Below, in pieces: positions 33,291-44,715 of a DNA stretch of 64,000 nt. Origin of the DNA: Rhizoclosmatium globosum. Lineage: Eukaryota; Chytridiomycota; Chytridiomycetes; Chytridiales; Chytriomycetaceae. The stretch spans positions 1 to 64,000 of the forward strand of contig MCGO01000034.1 in NCBI GenBank assembly GCA_002104985.1, read 5' to 3'. The position numbers and the translations under genes are program-made. The notes beneath the pieces were generated by a model that was given only the letters and a program-made list of their open reading frames with translations, did no database searches and was not told where the DNA came from. Within the stretch, counting starts at the first letter, position 1, and each line of letters starts with the position of its first letter.

Positions 33291-33895
33291 GGATGGGAGG
33301 GACGATACGGAATAAAAACGGCCATTTAAGAATATTTTTTCCTTCAGCTGCTGTTATGAGTCCAAGATGTACTGTTTACATTATTCATTAATAGTACTAT
33401 GAAAACAGTAGTAGAAAAGTATGAACGGGCTGAACTCTTATTCTGATGTTTACTCTTGATCCTAACCTAATCGCTAAAGGACGCTTTAAAAGGTTATATA
33501 CTCGTTAATCCAAGGCCCATGCATGAGTGTCTTCCGTTCGTGAACGCAGCTTTGATCACCACAAATCGCCACCGTCATCCATTTTCAATGCTTGGCAGTG
33601 TAATCCATTTGTTCTTCATACCACGTGCTTCCAAATTCATAGAAAGTGAACACATTCTTGTGATAAAAATTATATTCTGAGTTTTGATATGATCAAATCA
33701 AAGAAAACTCGCATAAGGTGGCTGGTGGCGCTTGATGTTTTCGTTGGAAAATTTCAGTTACACAATGGTCACGTTGTCCAAAGAAGAGCCACGAGACCCA
33801 TTTGGCTGTGCACGCAAGCAGCCACACGCCACCTTTGAAACAGTACAAAAGCGAGGGTCATTTTTCACTTGGAAGATATCAACTGTTACTACAAA
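33291..33895. other. Intergenic stretch
   Basis: About 600 bases without a supported gene; includes the promoter of the secreted protein at 33896. Confidence 0.45.
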
Positions 33896-35059
33896 ATGCT
33901 CTTGTCTCTCGTCTTTGCCGCTTCCGCCCTTGTTGCTGCTGCTCCAACTCAGGCACCACTTCCACACAACGTCTCTTGGCACTTGAAGGATGGTGTCAAG
34001 AAGCACGAAGCATTGAACCTTGCTGCTACTTCCGCCCACTTGACATACTACGGAGGACCAGTTATTTCAAATGGTATGCCTTTGCCCTTGTTCACGTAAT
34101 CATGCTAATCAACCAATCACCGTATCTTAAAAACAGTCGAAGTTCACCCAATCTTTTACGGTAACGCCAACTACCAGTCCCAAACCAACGCTTTCTACGC
34201 TGGAGTGACCCAGTCTTCCTGGTACGACGTCTTGGCTCAGTACAAAGTCTACCGCGGAACAGCCGTTCCAGGATTCTCTGTCCCTGCCACTTTGTCCTCT
34301 TTGGACGACGTCAACGACATCCAGCCATTCCTCATCAACTTGATCAAGGCCGGAACCATCAAACCAACCGCCAACACCTACTACCCAATCCACTTTGCAC
34401 CAGGAATCAGCATCACTCAAGGCGGAGGTGCATCCTGCTCCGTGTTCTGCGCGTACCACGGAACAATCGACATTTCCTCCTTGAACGTTGGTACAAAGTA
34501 CCTCTTCTACGGTGTCATGCCAGACCAAGGTGGTTCCTGTGCCGGAGGCTGTGGAAGCAACCCATCCACTGTCAACAACATGTTCTCTGTCGCGTCCCAC
34601 GAGCTTGCTGAAGCTGCTACCGATGCCGCTGTTGGTGTTTCTACTACCATTGGATCCCCACTTGCTTGGTACGACCAGACCAACGGCGAGAACGGAGATA
34701 TCTGTAATGCTCAACAGGGAACTACTGTTGGTGGAGATGGAGTGACATATGTTGTTCAGAAGACTTGGTCCAACTCTGATAACGCGTGCATGGCAAGTGG
34801 TCCAAAGCCTGCCACCACTACTGCTGGTGGTGCCAAGACTACTACTGCTGCTGGTGTGAAGACCACGACCGCTGCTGCCCCGACCACCACTGCCGCTACC
34901 ACCTGTGCTCACAGCAAGTGTGTTACTGGTGTTGCTTTGAGATCTACCTGTGACACTTGTGTTGCCAAGATTGTTGCCGCTGACAGCTACTGTGGATCTA
35001 CTTCCTGGGACAGCACCTGTGTTGGTGAGGTCAAATCTGTCTGTGGAATCACTTGCTAA
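33896..35059 (+). CDS. Secreted protein with HExxE motif and cysteine-rich C-terminal module
   Basis: Two exons (intron about 34073-34135) encode roughly 365 residues. MLLSLVFAASALVAAAPTQA is a clear signal peptide. LTYYGGPVISN and HPIFYGNANYQ resemble the start of EXORDIUM/phosphate-induced proteins; SVASHELAEAATDAAVG carries HExxE plus a later Asp, as in zincin-like proteins, and AWYDQTNGENGDICN follows. After a Thr/Ala linker (KTTTAAG type) comes a 50-residue module CAHSKCVTGVALRSTCDTC... with eight cysteines. The same module type occurs twice in the RNase fusion at 44716. It may help binding to a polymer. Catalytic activity is uncertain: I cannot find a safe third metal ligand. Confidence 0.85.
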
Positions 35060-35557
35060 ACGTGGCAAGTAATCCTTTTTTTCCTCTTTCCTTTTGCAGT
35101 GTTTTAACAAAGATACCCGAAATAGTAAACTCGATCGCAAACTCGGAAAACGACACTACAGAACAACGAAAGCATCCGAAAAGTTCAACAAAGAGCCAAA
35201 AGAGCACGATGGGAGCCAAATTAGGTGTGCACTCCGAGCAAGGGAATCCGCACAAACGTGAATTCACTCGTCATGTTAGATCCAAAGAAAAAGACAGGCG
35301 CGGGGAATGCAGTTGGTTGCTTAGTGTTTCGTACCCTGTTTCGATGATAATAATAGGGTCCTTTTCTCCGGCTTCATTGATCACGAAGTTACTTTTTGTT
35401 TGTTCTCTTTATATTCTGAGCTCATTTCAAGTTTGCTTTTGATATCTGGATTTTGGTTTTATCTTACTTTGTTGCATCATAATAGTTGACTAGCATTCAG
35501 GGTGTACGTATTATTCTTTCCCTCATCGAAGGTATGATTTGTATTTACCCTTAATCA
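35060..35557. other. Intergenic stretch
   Basis: About 500 bases; short open frames on both strands with no features. Probably 3' region of one gene and promoter of the LRR gene. Confidence 0.4.
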
Positions 35558-37255
35558 ATGATCAATGCATCCACAACACCAAACAAGCAAAGCCCGCTGA
35601 TCACAACTATTCATGGCTCTAAGATATCGCTCATCACGCATGCCTTGTTCCTGATCCATCCCTACTTGGAAGAGATGCTTTCCCTCAAGGCAATCCTCTT
35701 CCTCCTTTCAACCTGCAAATACTTTTCACAAGCCCGAGTCAAACACATTGGCACAATGAAAGTGGTGCTGACCTTTGGGCCCAGTTCACTTGCACGGCAG
35801 CTCCAAAGCAGCAACAACAGCCTGGTGCCATTTATTAAAATAGCCTCGTTGGACTTGACAAACTGGGTCAATGCGATCTTGTCTCACATTTCTGATTTAA
35901 AGCGCTTCAGGTTTCACGGTTATCGACAGCGCAAGGACCTGGTTCCTGTGTGGGAGACACTGTTCTTTTGGTTTCTGCCCTCGCACAATCCTCACCTGTA
36001 TTCGTTCTGTGGAATGAAGAGGCTGGACATGCATTCTATTCCTAAACTGGTTCCGTGGGATGTATTGGTGAACTTGGAAGTTCTTACATGCGATATGGTT
36101 GCTTTCACTCCCGATTGCTGCCCTCCGAAATTGAGGGACCTTGAACTAATTGTCTGTGGTGACGATTTTGCCGAATTAACTTGTTGCAAAACTTTGGAGG
36201 CTTTGTCTGTGGACTTTGTCGTACATTCTTTTGCTCAATCGTCGCAAGACACTCACAGCACGTCTCCCGCCAGCGGCAATCCTTTCCCATTCTTATCTGA
36301 ATTGGACGTGTTAAACTGGAAAACAACAAACTGGAGCATTCTAAGATCAATCACATCTATCCAATGGCTGACATTGAGTTCTGACCTTGATGTTGCATGG
36401 GAAACAGATGTTTCAAGCCTTGCCCCCCTTGATAATCTGCAAAAATTATCACTGACAGTTTCTAAACTTCATAATATTGATTTTCTTCAAAACCACTTGA
36501 AATTGTCATATTTATGTCTGAATTTGGACAACCTGTCTGATTTGACACCATTAAGCTTACTTTCTCAATTAGAAACATTGAATCTCGCACAGTGTTCAAG
36601 TTCCGACTATGATGCATTACGGGACTTGATAAATCTGAAAGTTCTTGATATTCGACAATCTCCAGACCTGACATGTCTTAAATTCCTTTCAACAATGACG
36701 CAACTGAAAGTTCTATATTTGAGCGAAACTCACGTCACAAATCTGTCGCCATTGCTGTATTGCAGTGATATTACGTGTTTGGAGGTATCATTTTGCCCCA
36801 TCTCTGACATCTCAGTGCTTGCCAACCTCACGTCATTGAAGTCACTCTGCCTGGGCCGAACGAAAGTCGAAGATATTTCCCCCATCGCAAAATTAAAACG
36901 CTTGGAGAGTTTGAGTCTGACGAATATTAGATCACCAGACCTATCCGCACTCAGTGAATTGTGCACTCAACTGACGAACTTGACTCTATCTCACTGCAGT
37001 ATGACAAACCAAAATGGACAAGCACTATCGGTATTCTCGCGTCTTCAAACGCTGGACCTTGATTACAATGCAGATGTTTCAGATCTTTCGTTCCTCTCTT
37101 CTCATCAGCATCTTAAAGTGTTGAGTATTTCACATACGGGAGTGGTGGATATAGCATCGCTTGTGAATATCTCTACGCTTCGATTATTGTATTGTTGGGG
37201 CACGCGAGTAGTAACGCCAAATTTATTGCGAGGCGTTCATGTACACACTGATTAG
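35558..37255 (+). CDS. Leucine-rich repeat protein, SDS22/internalin-like
   Basis: A single open frame of 565 residues without introns, unusual here. The N-terminal 60 residues (LFLIHPYLEEMLSLKAILFLLSTCKYF) recall an F-box-like helix bundle, weakly. From about residue 180 the protein is a series of LRRs of about 22 residues (LTSLKSLCLGRTKVEDISPI, LKVLYLSETHVTNLSPL), the SDS22 type. No signal peptide or membrane segment, so cytosolic or nuclear. LRRs bind proteins; if the F-box is real it would be a substrate receptor of an SCF ubiquitin ligase. It lies 1 kb upstream of the TIR-SAM gene on the same strand, with one small gene between. Confidence 0.85.
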   Translation: MINASTTPNKQSPLITTIHGSKISLITHALFLIHPYLEEMLSLKAILFLLSTCKYFSQARVKHIGTMKVVLTFGPSSLARQLQSSNNSLVPFIKIASLDLTNWVNAILSHISDLKRFRFHGYRQRKDLVPVWETLFFWFLPSHNPHLYSFCGMKRLDMHSIPKLVPWDVLVNLEVLTCDMVAFTPDCCPPKLRDLELIVCGDDFAELTCCKTLEALSVDFVVHSFAQSSQDTHSTSPASGNPFPFLSELDVLNWKTTNWSILRSITSIQWLTLSSDLDVAWETDVSSLAPLDNLQKLSLTVSKLHNIDFLQNHLKLSYLCLNLDNLSDLTPLSLLSQLETLNLAQCSSSDYDALRDLINLKVLDIRQSPDLTCLKFLSTMTQLKVLYLSETHVTNLSPLLYCSDITCLEVSFCPISDISVLANLTSLKSLCLGRTKVEDISPIAKLKRLESLSLTNIRSPDLSALSELCTQLTNLTLSHCSMTNQNGQALSVFSRLQTLDLDYNADVSDLSFLSSHQHLKVLSISHTGVVDIASLVNISTLRLLYCWGTRVVTPNLLRGVHVHTD

Positions 37256-37671
37256 AAACGCGAGGTTGTAGACTGAAACTTATTGAAATCAATAAAGAGA
37301 ATATGAATAGCAACGTTACTGTCTCTACAATTTGTTTTATTGGATGCTAAAAACAACAACACAAACCCCAACCTCGCCATCAACACTGAAAAAAATCTTT
37401 CCTCGCAAATACAAATATTATTAATGCAGCAGTATTTGACTTTGGGTGATCTTATTCCCCAGTAAACACGTCTTTTCCGAGTGACTGGAAACGTATTCAA
37501 TCGCCTCATGTAAAAAAACTTGTATATTTGAGAACGAGCTGATCACTGTTCTACATTTAATTTGTTGTGGAGATCGGAAAAGTGCACATCAGAAAGGGAG
37601 ATCGGCACTCGCTGTTGATTGATGATGTTCCAAACGAAATTCAAACCAAATTAAGCAATAATCAACTGAAA
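37256..37671. other. Intergenic stretch before the small cysteine protein
   Basis: The reading frame of the following gene is open back to 37567 but lacks an ATG there; an upstream exon is possible. Nothing else seen. Confidence 0.35.
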
Positions 37672-38184
37672 ATGGAAAAGTCTCCAATCGGTTTCGGTCA
37701 CCTCAACTTGACACTCAGAGACAGTGCCAACATCCCTCAATTCAAAGTTGCATACCCCGGCTACGACCTTCCCCACTTTGACTTTAAGACTTTTCCAAAT
37801 GTCCCTGATTTCCATTTATGCTCCGCTTACTGTGCGACGGCTGGGAACGACCGGGCTCGTTTCTTCGTGTACAACAAGGCCAGCCAAAACTGTTTTTGTA
37901 AGGAGCCTTTCTATGAAAAGGGACGCTTGATGCTTTACGGAGATCCATGTGATGGCCGCAATATTGTGGTTGATGCCGACTTTCCAGGTGCTTTTGATAG
38001 TTGGTCTGTTCGTGCGGACTACAACGAATGCAGAGCCTTGGCTATGCCTGTTCTTCTTCCGTCTCCTGGTCTTACCGTTTTGAATGTTGTTCCAAATGGT
38101 TGGAATGATAATTGTTTCCAAAAGTTGTTTCCCCGTTTGCCTAACCGTGATGATGTTGTGACTGGATTCCTTTCCTTCTGTTGA
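37672..38184 (+). CDS. Small cysteine-containing protein, possibly WSC/PAN-like
   Basis: From ATG 37672 about 170 residues; the frame is open further upstream to 37567. The centre (HLCSAYCATAGNDRARFF, then NCFCKEPF and GDPC) resembles WSC- or PAN-type cysteine domains in which a Cys pair is followed by an aromatic stretch and C-x-C. There is no signal peptide at this start, so either an upstream exon is missing or the protein is not secreted. The gene ends only about 60 bases before the TIR-SAM gene. Function unknown. Confidence 0.55.
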   Translation: MEKSPIGFGHLNLTLRDSANIPQFKVAYPGYDLPHFDFKTFPNVPDFHLCSAYCATAGNDRARFFVYNKASQNCFCKEPFYEKGRLMLYGDPCDGRNIVVDADFPGAFDSWSVRADYNECRALAMPVLLPSPGLTVLNVVPNGWNDNCFQKLFPRLPNRDDVVTGFLSFC

Positions 38185-38245
38185 ATACAATTGATTTAGT
38201 TGTCTTTGAATAAATGTCTGTTTGTTTTCTTTTCCAACTGATTTA

Positions 38246-40571
38246 ATGATTTCAGCAATAAGAGACCAAGTCCCCTTACCAGATGGATGCGAATACCACG
38301 TCATGATGTCCTACTGGTAAAAGAAATATTTCAAAGAAGGTAACTTCTAAACACCGAATAGTTGGGCCCAGAAAGACATTGTGTGTGAGATCCAGCACTA
38401 CCTCTGTTCAAATGGCCTCAAAGTATGGCGGGACGAAGAGCAAATGACTGGCGATACCGTTCGCAGAATGGTTGAAGGGATCTCTCAATCTCGGATCATT
38501 CTTGTCCATATGAGTGCAGCCTATGAAGTTAGCTGAAGCGGACTTAAATTGGTTGTACCCACCCACTAACACTCAACTTTACTAGTGCTCAAAGAACTGC
38601 CAGCGCGAACTCAACTTTTGCTATGACGATGAAACCAAGCATTTGATTCCAGTAATTCTTGATAAGGGCCCCTTTCCGGTCACTAAATTCAAGACTGGCT
38701 CAACAACGGCTTTTCACTTTGATCTTTCCGACCACTTGAATGATCCAAATCGACTTGATAATATCAAACAGAGACTATTGAGTGAGATATTTACTGTTTT
38801 GGGGTATAAGCCTACTGCCGCAGTTCCGTCTGTTGTTTCCAGTGTCTCTGTAAGGATTTCCTATGGTATTCCTATTTCAATTAATTGCATTAAAGGAGCA
38901 ATCAGCACAAAAGCTCACACTCACACAAGCTATCGTTCGTCTCTCTGAAACAAAAGAAATCCTCAAACTCATGATCGACACAAAACTCATTGAATCCTTG
39001 GACGACCTCAATGAAGCGTGTGACGATGCTCTCGCCGAATTTCGGGAACAAGTCACAGAAACTGCCTTTGATTCCCTTCAGAAGCAATTCGAAGCTCGCG
39101 TTCGCAGACCTCTCTTGAAAACACTTGAAAAAACGCCTCAGTCTTCAAAGCCAGCAACAATCCTCAAAGGCTTTCTGCCAAAATCAAGCAGCTTCTCGTC
39201 TCAACTGGATGGAGTTGAGTCTTTGCCCTGGTGGAAACGCTTGATGAGTGGATCCTCCGAACCATCGAGACTTCCAAGTAGTGACTCGTTCTTGAATGGA
39301 ATCAGTCCCGACGAGGATCCACGGTAAGCCATTCGCCTTAAAATAACGAAGAGTGACAGAAATGTTGAAATAAGAACGGCCAAACTCCTCGAAGCCATGG
39401 CTTTCAGTGGAATCAATACCATGGCTGCTACAGAAGCTCGTCGTGGTGGATATGTGCTTCCATCGCTTCCTTCAAACTGGTCTGTCCGTGATGTGGTTGC
39501 ATGGGCAAGACAACAAGATTCTTCTCCCCAATTGATTCGTTTCTTGAAAGGTAAGTGGATTTTATTATGTGCAATTATTTATCTTAACTGTTCGTTGTAG
39601 AGGAAGAAATCGACGGACATGCCTTACTTCTTCTCACCGAGTACCAACTTCAATTTTTGAAAGTAGGACCACGCATTATATTCCTCGACAAAATCCACGC
39701 CCTCGAGCAAATCAATGAATCTGGATTAGCCGAGATCGAAGAAACGTCCAGAGTCGTCGAAACTGTTGTTCCAATACCTGAAGTACTCAATGAATCTGCA
39801 CCCATCTCCACACTGCCCCCATCTTACCTTGAAACGACATCTCATCCTGCCAGTCCTCCAACTGATGCTCCACAAGCAAATGAAGCACAAACTTCATCAA
39901 CTGAAAAAGAAGCACAAGCTACCCCGCTTACAGACGAATCATTCTTTGGCGACCTAGTCCTTCCATCACTGCCTGGAAAATGGTCTGCCGCGGATGTGCT
40001 TGAATGGGTCACAAAGAATGAAGGAACACCTGAGCTGATTGAATTTACGAAAAGTAAGTTTGAAGTTTGGATTAAATCTGTTGCTAATACGTTTTCAGAT
40101 CAAGATATTGACGGAATCGCTCTTTTGGGTCTTGTCGAGAGAGACGTTTCCTTCCTCCCTATTGGTCCCCGCGTTCGTTTCCTAGAAAAAGTGAACGAAC
40201 TCAATCAGATTAACATCAGTGTAAAAGTGCGTGAAGAACCTCCCTCAAAGAAGATGGTTTCTAATTTTGGGGACTTGGTTTTACCTACGCTTCCGAGTTA
40301 TTGGACCGTGGAAGAAACTGTTCAATGGATTCTTCAGAATGGAGGTACAAAAGAGATTTTGCAGTTCGTTCAAGGTATTTTCTTTGTCTTTCTTGCTTTA
40401 TTCGCTGATTTGTTTGTTCAAGGCCAACGAACTGGAGGAAGCACACTCCTCTCACTCAAGATTTACGATTTCGTATTCCCTACTATTGGTCAAAGAATTC
40501 GGTTCAAGGTTGCTTTGGAAGCTCTCCAAGAAAGGGAATTAGATGAAGCTGCACCACCAGCTTACGTATAA
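38246..40571 (+). CDS. TIR domain protein with three SAM domains
   Basis: Eight exons (38246-38316, 38362-38527, 38586-38849, 38896-39323, 39375-39550, 39601-40053, 40099-40374, 40423-40571) join in frame to 660 residues. TIR spans about residues 15-150: strand YHVMMSYCW, helix, VWRDEEQMTGDT (BB-loop region), RIILVHMSAAYE, then SKNCQRELNFC and HLIPVILD. Glu87 in NCQRELN lies where the catalytic glutamate of NADase TIR domains such as SARM1 is found. Residues about 150-310 are helical. Three SAM domains follow (near 335-400, 485-555, 585-650), each starting LPSLP or LPTLP with a Trp two residues later and containing a GPRxxFL-like helix. SARM1 has the order ARM-SAM-SAM-TIR; here TIR comes first. 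NADase activity and SAM-driven oligomerisation are inferred. Confidence 0.85.
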
Positions 40572-40666
40572 TTACATCTAAAACCCTATAAAGTAGAATC
40601 TCTAAGTTATGGGGTCATTTTATTAGAATAAAGAGATGCTTAAACCAAATTATCATCATAGAATAT

Positions 40667-43600
40667 CTATCGCTGTCGATTCCGATTTACAAAGACCATC
40701 AACCCAAACCCAATTATCCGATACGCGATACCAAGCGTCAGAATATACCACAAATTCCTTTCCGTTCGACCTAACTCGTATCCGAATAAATCGACGCTAA
40801 GCGGTAAGTCGTATTTCCCCTCATATATTTCTATTGTTAACCCATATTGCGCTTCAGTCATCCATCGATTAGGGCTTAGTGCGAAGAGGAATCCGGCGTT
40901 GATACGCTGTGCATCAATGAGGCGGGGAGAGCTGCCGTTCATAAGGGCGAGAACGAGGCCAACAAGAGTCGCTGTAAGAGGTGCAATGTCTCGTCGAGCG
41001 AACATAGAAACTAAAATAGAGACACCGCTGGATTACAGGAGTTAGATTATGGGAATACAATGAAAAAAAAAACACTTAACTATATACAAAAGAAGTTCAT
41101 GAATATAAGAAGATATTGAGTTGTGATTGAAAATGTTGGCTTCATAAAGTACACGTAGAGAGCTGAGAAGTGAAGAGCGGTAAGCGCTATTCGAGCGAGA
41201 ACGCTTAGGTTCTTCCCCTGTCGCTGATATTAGTTTTTCATACTAAAGAAGACATGAACAAACCAAATAGTACGCAAGCTTATCGTATCCAGCTGCACTT
41301 TCCCTCCAGTACACAAGTTTCTCTTCCGAAAACAGTCGGACACCAGCAGGACCTGCTGCCACAGCAACAGATATACCCACAAGCGTTCCATACAACGAAA
41401 CCAAGTAATCGTTTGGAGGCACTGAAAGCCCTCGAAATGGACTAATCAATATCCCATGAAACGTTTCCGGAGTCTGTGCAGAGGCAACACCAATCACAAG
41501 TCCAGCCCCCATCGCAACTCCGAGTTCCGTTAAAAGCGCCGAAAGTTGTCGAGATTGTTGAAGAAGTGACCTGTTATGGCTGTACCATACTTGATGCAAG
41601 AATCCAGCCCCTCGTCGTTTCGTCAATCGAAGAAGTTCATCGACAGAGGAAGTTGACTCTCCTTCGGTGAGAGCAACGTTCACGATAGTATCGCTACTTC
41701 CTGCTGTATCTTGTCTCTCTCGATCCTCAAATTCCTTCACACCATCAACCTCCTCCCTATGCCTCTCCCTCCTCGCCCACATTTCCACCAATTCATCCAC
41801 AGTAACACTCGGTGCACTGTCTCTTATCCTCCCATTCCCACTCAAAACATCCATCAAAAACCCTTCGCCTTCCTTACCCTTCCCTCGATCTTCCCCATCA
41901 ACAACAAACCCAATCCCCTCGAAATACCGCTTCGCGCCCTTCACTTCCCCGAAATACACAACCCGCCCGCCAGGCGCAAGCATGATCACGTCGTCAAACG
42001 TGTTAAACAGTGCAACGCCTGGTTGATGAAGCACCGCCAGAACCGTCACCCCACACTCCCTCGTTACAGTATGTAATGTAGTTGTCATTGATAGTGCGGT
42101 GGTTGAATCGATTCCGGATGTAGGTTCGTCGAGGAAGAGGGCAAGAGGGGTTGCGACCAGTTCCGTCGCAATGTTGACGCGTTTACGTTGACCGCCAGAG
42201 ATTCCGCGGGTGTGGGTGTCTCCAATGAGGGTGTTGGCACAGTCTTGAAGTCTGAATATGATGTGTGTTTCAGCAATAGTATGCGTATGTGGGACAGGAA
42301 TACGCAACTGTAAAACATCCAACACTGCGTCAACAAAGACTTCAAGTTTCCGTGCGTCAAAGCCCCTTCCCAAACGCATTCTCGCTGAATACAAGACAGC
42401 TTCGCGTACAGTCTGCTCGGGTACTAAGATATCTTCTTGCGGAACATATCCAACCAGTGTTTTGAGTTTCGATAAAGTCACATCCGTCGAGCCATTGAGG
42501 TGAATAGATCCATCACTTTTCTGTAGTTTCCCCATCAAAACATTTAAAAACGTTGTCTCTGTGGTTCACAGTTAGGATAATCCCTGGGTAGAAGCAATAC
42601 TCAACTGCCTGCCCCAGAGGGTCCAATAACCGCAACCATCCTTCCAGGCTTTAGCATCCCGGACACACCCTTCACAAGTTCCTTCTCTTTCAGCTTGAAT
42701 TGCAGATTGTCAAACTCCAGATGAATCCGATTCCCCTTATTCGATTCTTTGAATGCATCAACGAGCACAACTGATGACGATGTGGGCGATGAAGCAAAGG
42801 AAGTTGAAGATGGAGATGGAGAGATACGTTTCAGGAACGCGATTGAAGGGAAGGAGAAGCCGGCATATCGCGCTGCGAGTAGAACGAGTAGGAGAGTGTC
42901 AATGAGAGCGACGAGGAGAACAAGTGATGCATTGACTTCAGATGTGGATCCTGTTGGACAAGATCCAAAGATGCGACATTTCGATGGTGTAGTTGTTCCT
43001 GAAACACTGTGCAAATTATTGGTGAGAATCTGTAGATACACGAAATGATGGTTGGATGAGGTTTCGCAATTCGAAATGCGCCACATTATATCCGGAACAA
43101 TTTAATCCAATCAAGAATCCTTCTGATGCACGTGAATCTACATCCGCTTATTTCTCGCCGAAATCAAAAGAGCGCACGAACCAAAACGAGCCTTCAGGAC
43201 ACGGAATCATCGTATGCGGATCCGGACAATAAAACCCATTCCAACAGAGCATCGGCTCATAAAGACCTTGCGGCTGCACAAAAAGCAATCCACATCAACA
43301 CGCGAAACAACACTCTAAAAGACAAACTTACCAAACACCTCACACCAAACAACCGATCCACAGCACACTGCGACGTCGGCGGACACAAAACCGGTAAAGT
43401 GTTTGTTGTATTCTCTCTAACATACGGACAAAAGAATCCACGCGGACACATTGACGTCAAGTTTGATTCTTTTGAGAATCCAAATGAGACGCCAACGGGA
43501 AGACTCGGCGCTGCGAAGCATCCGTATCCTGAGCCTGCTTTTGTGGGGATTCCTGCGAGGCGAGGGTCTGTTGCCGGGGCTAGGTTGAAGGGTGCTCCTG

Positions 43601-43869
43601 GCGTGGGATAGAGCCCGGATTCGGTGAAGGGATCGAAGCCGGTGGTGCTGATGTCCATTTGTTTGTTGGATTGTTTGGGTCGGGTTTCGTGTAAAGTTTT
43701 GAGGTTGTTTGGTTGGAGGGATAGGTGTTGTTTGACAGTTGGGTTGGTTTTCGTGACAATTCCGTGAGTGGATAGTAGAAGTGACTTGGTTGTAATAGCT
43801 GCAGTATGAGGCAATATAACACAGTGTAAGTGTAGGAATTAAGAAGAAAGAAAGAAAGGAGACAAGCAT
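40667..43869 (-). CDS. ABC transporter, ABCG (white) type, half-size
   Basis: ATP-driven exporter in a membrane, probably working as a dimer. Several exons, about 900 residues. The N-terminal part is extracellular and cysteine-rich (MCPRGFFCPYV, CWNGFYCPDPH, MIPCPEGSFW), as in ABCG proteins with a long N-terminus, followed by a membrane segment. In the nucleotide-binding domain, Walker A GPSGAGKTTFLNVLMG is rebuilt across an intron with a GTTGAG donor near 42600; GYVPQED, signature ISGGQRKRVNIATELVA, Walker B LALFLDEPTSGID and the switch VLHQPG follow. The transmembrane half ends in MFARRDIAPLTATLVG and SPNRWMTEAQYG. The order (extracellular part, NBD, TM bundle) is normal. The first exon is uncertain: a hydrophobic start lies at 43869, but the frame to the next part needs an intron I could not fix. 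Confidence 0.85.
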
Positions 43870-44715
43870 TGTTGTTGGTTTGGGTTGCTTGGGCGTTGTT
43901 CGAAGGGTCACCCAGCAGTGCCGATTAGAAAGGAAATGCAGAAAGTGATATGTTTAAAGATTAAAAAGAGTAATTTGGGACAATGAACTAATGATGATGG
44001 TTGGTATTTGGTTAGTGTTCATTTCTTTCTCTAAGCTGAAGGATTTTGAACAAACAAAGCAGAATTTGGATTACTCAACCATTTTACTGCTTACGTCAGA
44101 AGTAATACATAGAGCATGCATATGTTCCTTGCGAGTCGATTAAGGCCTGCCTGGCACAGCCCGTAAAAATGTCTCGACTACAACTGAAGTGTGCAGCAAT
44201 CATAGTAGATGTGACCACGACTACAACAGTCAAATGATGGCTTACGCTATAGGAATTATTGGCGCGTGCTGCAAAGTGTGAATGTGTGCGTGCCCATTAA
44301 ATTTCGACGTTCATCACAAGCCCGTTCCAGAGCATCTTTTCATAATCGAACTGTGCGTTCAACTAATGTACTCTAATCCTCTTAAACGTTGTTTTTGTAT
44401 TGTTGAATTGATTCTTCCAGACTAGAACGGGTATCTTTAGTATTACAAATCTTAAAATAATTCAATCAAACGAAGAGTCGTGATTAACATCAACAGCGTA
44501 CCTTTCTAGCATTTAAATTGAAAGTTTACATAGCGAACAAAGACAGAAACACTGTAGCGGCTTCCCTCACCTCATAGAACAGCCTGACTTTAATCAAAAT
44601 CAGCGCGTGTTCCATCTTCCTCTACAAGCCCGTAGTTCTTGCACACGCATCACCCCAATAACAATTTTCCTGTTGGTTTCAAAAGAAGTCGTCGAATCTT
44701 TTCCAATTAGATTAG
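43870..44715. promoter_or_regulatory. Long divergent intergenic region
   Basis: About 850 AT-rich bases between the ABC transporter (-) and the RNase fusion (+). No gene seen; it should hold both promoters. Confidence 0.4.
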
